From Saprospiraceae bacterium (lineage in GTDB: Bacteria; Bacteroidota; Bacteroidia; Chitinophagales; Saprospiraceae), in contig JADJJU010000025.1 of NCBI GenBank assembly GCA_016706365.1, forward strand, positions 124,001 to 188,000: DNA of 64,000 nucleotides. Direction: 5' to 3'. Below the pieces are notes generated by a model. It ran no database searches and was not told the origin of the DNA. It saw only the letters and a program-made list of their open reading frames with translations. Below, one piece after another: positions 62,885 through 64,000 of the stretch. How positions within the stretch are numbered: position 1 is the stretch's first letter; each line of letters begins with the position of its first letter. A program made the position numbers and the translations under genes.

Positions 62885-63025
62885 GGCTGTTCAATCTGAA
62901 ATCTGAAAACTGACGTCTGAAATCTGAAATTCAGGCCCCGCCGTGTTATCCAGCATCGAATGGTCCCCAAAGCTTTGAGGGGCTGAAACCTGAACTCAAG
63001 CCGCTGTTTTAGTTCGCATCGAATG
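62885..63025. repeat. GGCTGTTC word heading a heptamer array, plus GCATCGAATG pair
   Basis: GGCTGTTC (62885-62892) directly abuts 7-nt units of form AATCTGA or close to it at 62893, 62900, 62907, 62914 and 62921, all in phase. After the array, GCATCGAATG occurs at 62953-62962 and 63016-63025, with a CCCCAAAGCTTTGAGGGG palindrome between them. No gene lies here. Confidence 0.65.
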
Positions 63026-63087
63026 AAACCATCAAGCATTGCGAGGACTGAATTCCTGATTATAAACTCTTTCCATTAAGTGCGATT

Positions 63088-63441
63088 TCACCTAATAAAC
63101 ATATCCTTCCTCTTCCCTTCCATTCTTTCCACATGATCGACGGAGCCAAGACGGAATAGGACAGGAATTTTACTAGCTTTTTCTGCTTTCACTTCCATAC
63201 GGCAAAAGAATGCAGTAGCCATATTATCGGGAAGTATCAATACTGGAGCGCTGAACAATAGGGTATGTTTCTGCGAATCAGTCGGTATATTGAAAAAATA
63301 TGGGAGTGAGTTAACTTGCAGAGGCCATCTGGACATTGAAATACCAGCACCCGATGACTGAGCAGATATCGATATACTTCCAAACAGCAAAATAATACTA
63401 CTCAGTATCCTGAATTTTCTTGCTTCCGGCATACATTTCAT
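63088..63441 (-). CDS. Small exported protein of unknown function
   Basis: The 117-residue product (start at 63441 or Met4 at 63432) has a signal peptide ending ISISAQ near residue 28. The mature part is about 90 residues (GISMSRWPLQVNSLPYFFNI, HTLLFSAPVLILPDNMATAFFCRMEVKAEKASKIPVLFRLGSV split here only for description) and looks like a compact beta domain. I recognise no family. It overlaps the end of the methyltransferase gene by 44 nt, so it is translated from that transcript. Confidence 0.55.
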   Translation of the reverse strand: MKCMPEARKFRILSSIILLFGSISISAQSSGAGISMSRWPLQVNSLPYFFNIPTDSQKHTLLFSAPVLILPDNMATAFFCRMEVKAEKASKIPVLFRLGSVDHVERMEGKRKDMFIR

Positions 63442-64000
63442 ATTTTAAAAATTTGCAAACAATAGGCCCATTCATCAAAGGAATCTTCCTTGAAGGTTTG
63501 AGTCCTATTGATTTGGTAGCAGGAGTATCTGCCGCTATAATCCAGGCCTCATGTCCCTGCCATTTATGCTTTAGAGTTGATCCAATTTTTTCATAAAAAA
63601 GATTGGCATCCCTTAATGTGATTCTTTCATTGTAGGGTGGATTGAACATCAGTACAGTTGGTTCCTCCGGAGCAACCAAATCGTGAAAGTTTTTTTGTTC
63701 AATTTGAATATCTCCATATAGCCTGGCTGCAATCAGGTTCTCCCTGCACTTGCGCATAGTGATGATATCCCTGTCATAGCCTCTGATCGATGCCACCGGA
63801 GCTTCCAGTTTCATATCAGAATAATGTGAACGCACTTCTTCCCATAATATCGGTTCAAAATCCAGCCAATTCATAAATCCAAATGACTTTCTGAAATATT
63901 GAGCAGGAACTTTCATAGAAAGCATCGCGGCTTCAAGAAGTATCGTTCCTGATCCACACATTGGGTCTATCAAAGGTTTCTCCGGGGTCCAGTCGCTTAC
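63398..64000 (-). CDS. RlmL/Trm-like rRNA methyltransferase, N-terminus outside the window
   Basis: The reading frame runs to the window edge, so the start and the expected THUMP domain are missing. The visible part is the class I methyltransferase: LIDPMCGSGTILLEAAMLS (motif I), SIRGYDRDIITMRKCREN (motif II), VLMFNPPYNERI (NPPY catalytic motif) and the C-terminal AWIIAADTPATKSIGLKPSRK. The arrangement matches THUMP-domain RNA methyltransferases such as RlmL, which modify guanine in 23S rRNA. It overlaps the small exported gene at its 3' end. Confidence 0.85.
   Translation of the reverse strand, partial: VSDWTPEKPLIDPMCGSGTILLEAAMLSMKVPAQYFRKSFGFMNWLDFEPILWEEVRSHYSDMKLEAPVASIRGYDRDIITMRKCRENLIAARLYGDIQIEQKNFHDLVAPEEPTVLMFNPPYNERITLRDANLFYEKIGSTLKHKWQGHEAWIIAADTPATKSIGLKPSRKIPLMNGPIVCKFLKYEMYAGSKKIQDTE

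Overview
The window reads as a piece of chromosome from a Bacteroidota bacterium, most likely of the Saprospiraceae/Saprospirales side (lineage inferred, not tested). Direct signs are three secreted proteins with C-terminal type IX secretion (T9SS) sorting domains, the T9SS protein PorQ, a Bacteroidota-type LptD with amidase and MlaD-like neighbours, a TonB-plug receptor with an OMP_b-brl_3-type barrel, gene starts without Shine-Dalgarno sequences, and several -7 boxes of the TAnnTTTG form. No phage, insertion sequence, integrase or CRISPR array was seen.

Layout. 0-6.4 kb: an HTH regulator facing a run of exported proteins (T9SS substrate, lipase-like hydrolase, PQQ-propeller lipoprotein, outer membrane protein). 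6.6-15.4 kb: DUF2461 protein, DNA polymerase III delta (holA), then the envelope block MlaD-like / amidase / LptD, a LysE exporter and an outer membrane barrel. 15.4-17.6 kb: guanine deaminase and a DUF819 permease between repeat-rich spacers. 17.7-25 kb: two T9SS substrates, EEP hydrolase, GT2 glycosyltransferase, YkoF-like protein, TPR lipoprotein and RmlD-like reductase. 25-36 kb: TonB-dependent receptor, a large multi-PAS protein, dnaE, acylphosphatase, FKBP and tRNA-Leu(GAG). 36-49 kb: ftsK, a 7TM / histidine kinase / LuxR regulator operon, GWxTD and lipocalin-like proteins, metallophosphoesterase, SDR, two bacterial PH-domain proteins and LolA. 49-64 kb: a second PAS protein, porQ, a FemAB/GNAT-like protein, a candidate small RNA, cupin, LysM glucosaminidase, a TPR-BlaI-M56/TonB-TonB-TonB operon, a Fic protein and the C-terminal part of an rRNA methyltransferase cut by the window edge.

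How it fits together. Most genes serve the cell envelope: lipid and LPS transport (MlaD-like, LptD, LolA), peptidoglycan turnover (amidase, LysM glucosaminidase), T9SS export (PorQ and its substrates) and envelope sensing (BlaI/M56/TonB-CTD operon, two-component operon). Housekeeping replication and segregation genes (holA, dnaE, ftsK) are interspersed.

Most unusual content. (1) Spacers built from perfectly phased 7- or 8-nt micro-arrays that start directly after a conserved GGCTGTTTC-like 9-mer. This occurs several times in one spacer (15488-15674) and again at 28040 and 62885. (2) A separate family in which the 9-mer GGTGATGTC alternates with small hairpins (69-186, and 6567-6605 on the opposite strand). 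(3) Two unrelated PAS sensor proteins that both stop right after the His-containing DHp helices, with no ATPase domain. (4) A minus-strand RNA candidate with both promoter and terminator (53611-53877). (5) Ten genes interrupted by single-base shifts, most explained by loss of one base in a short homopolymer. This points to sequencing or assembly indels, and those genes are annotated here in repaired form.
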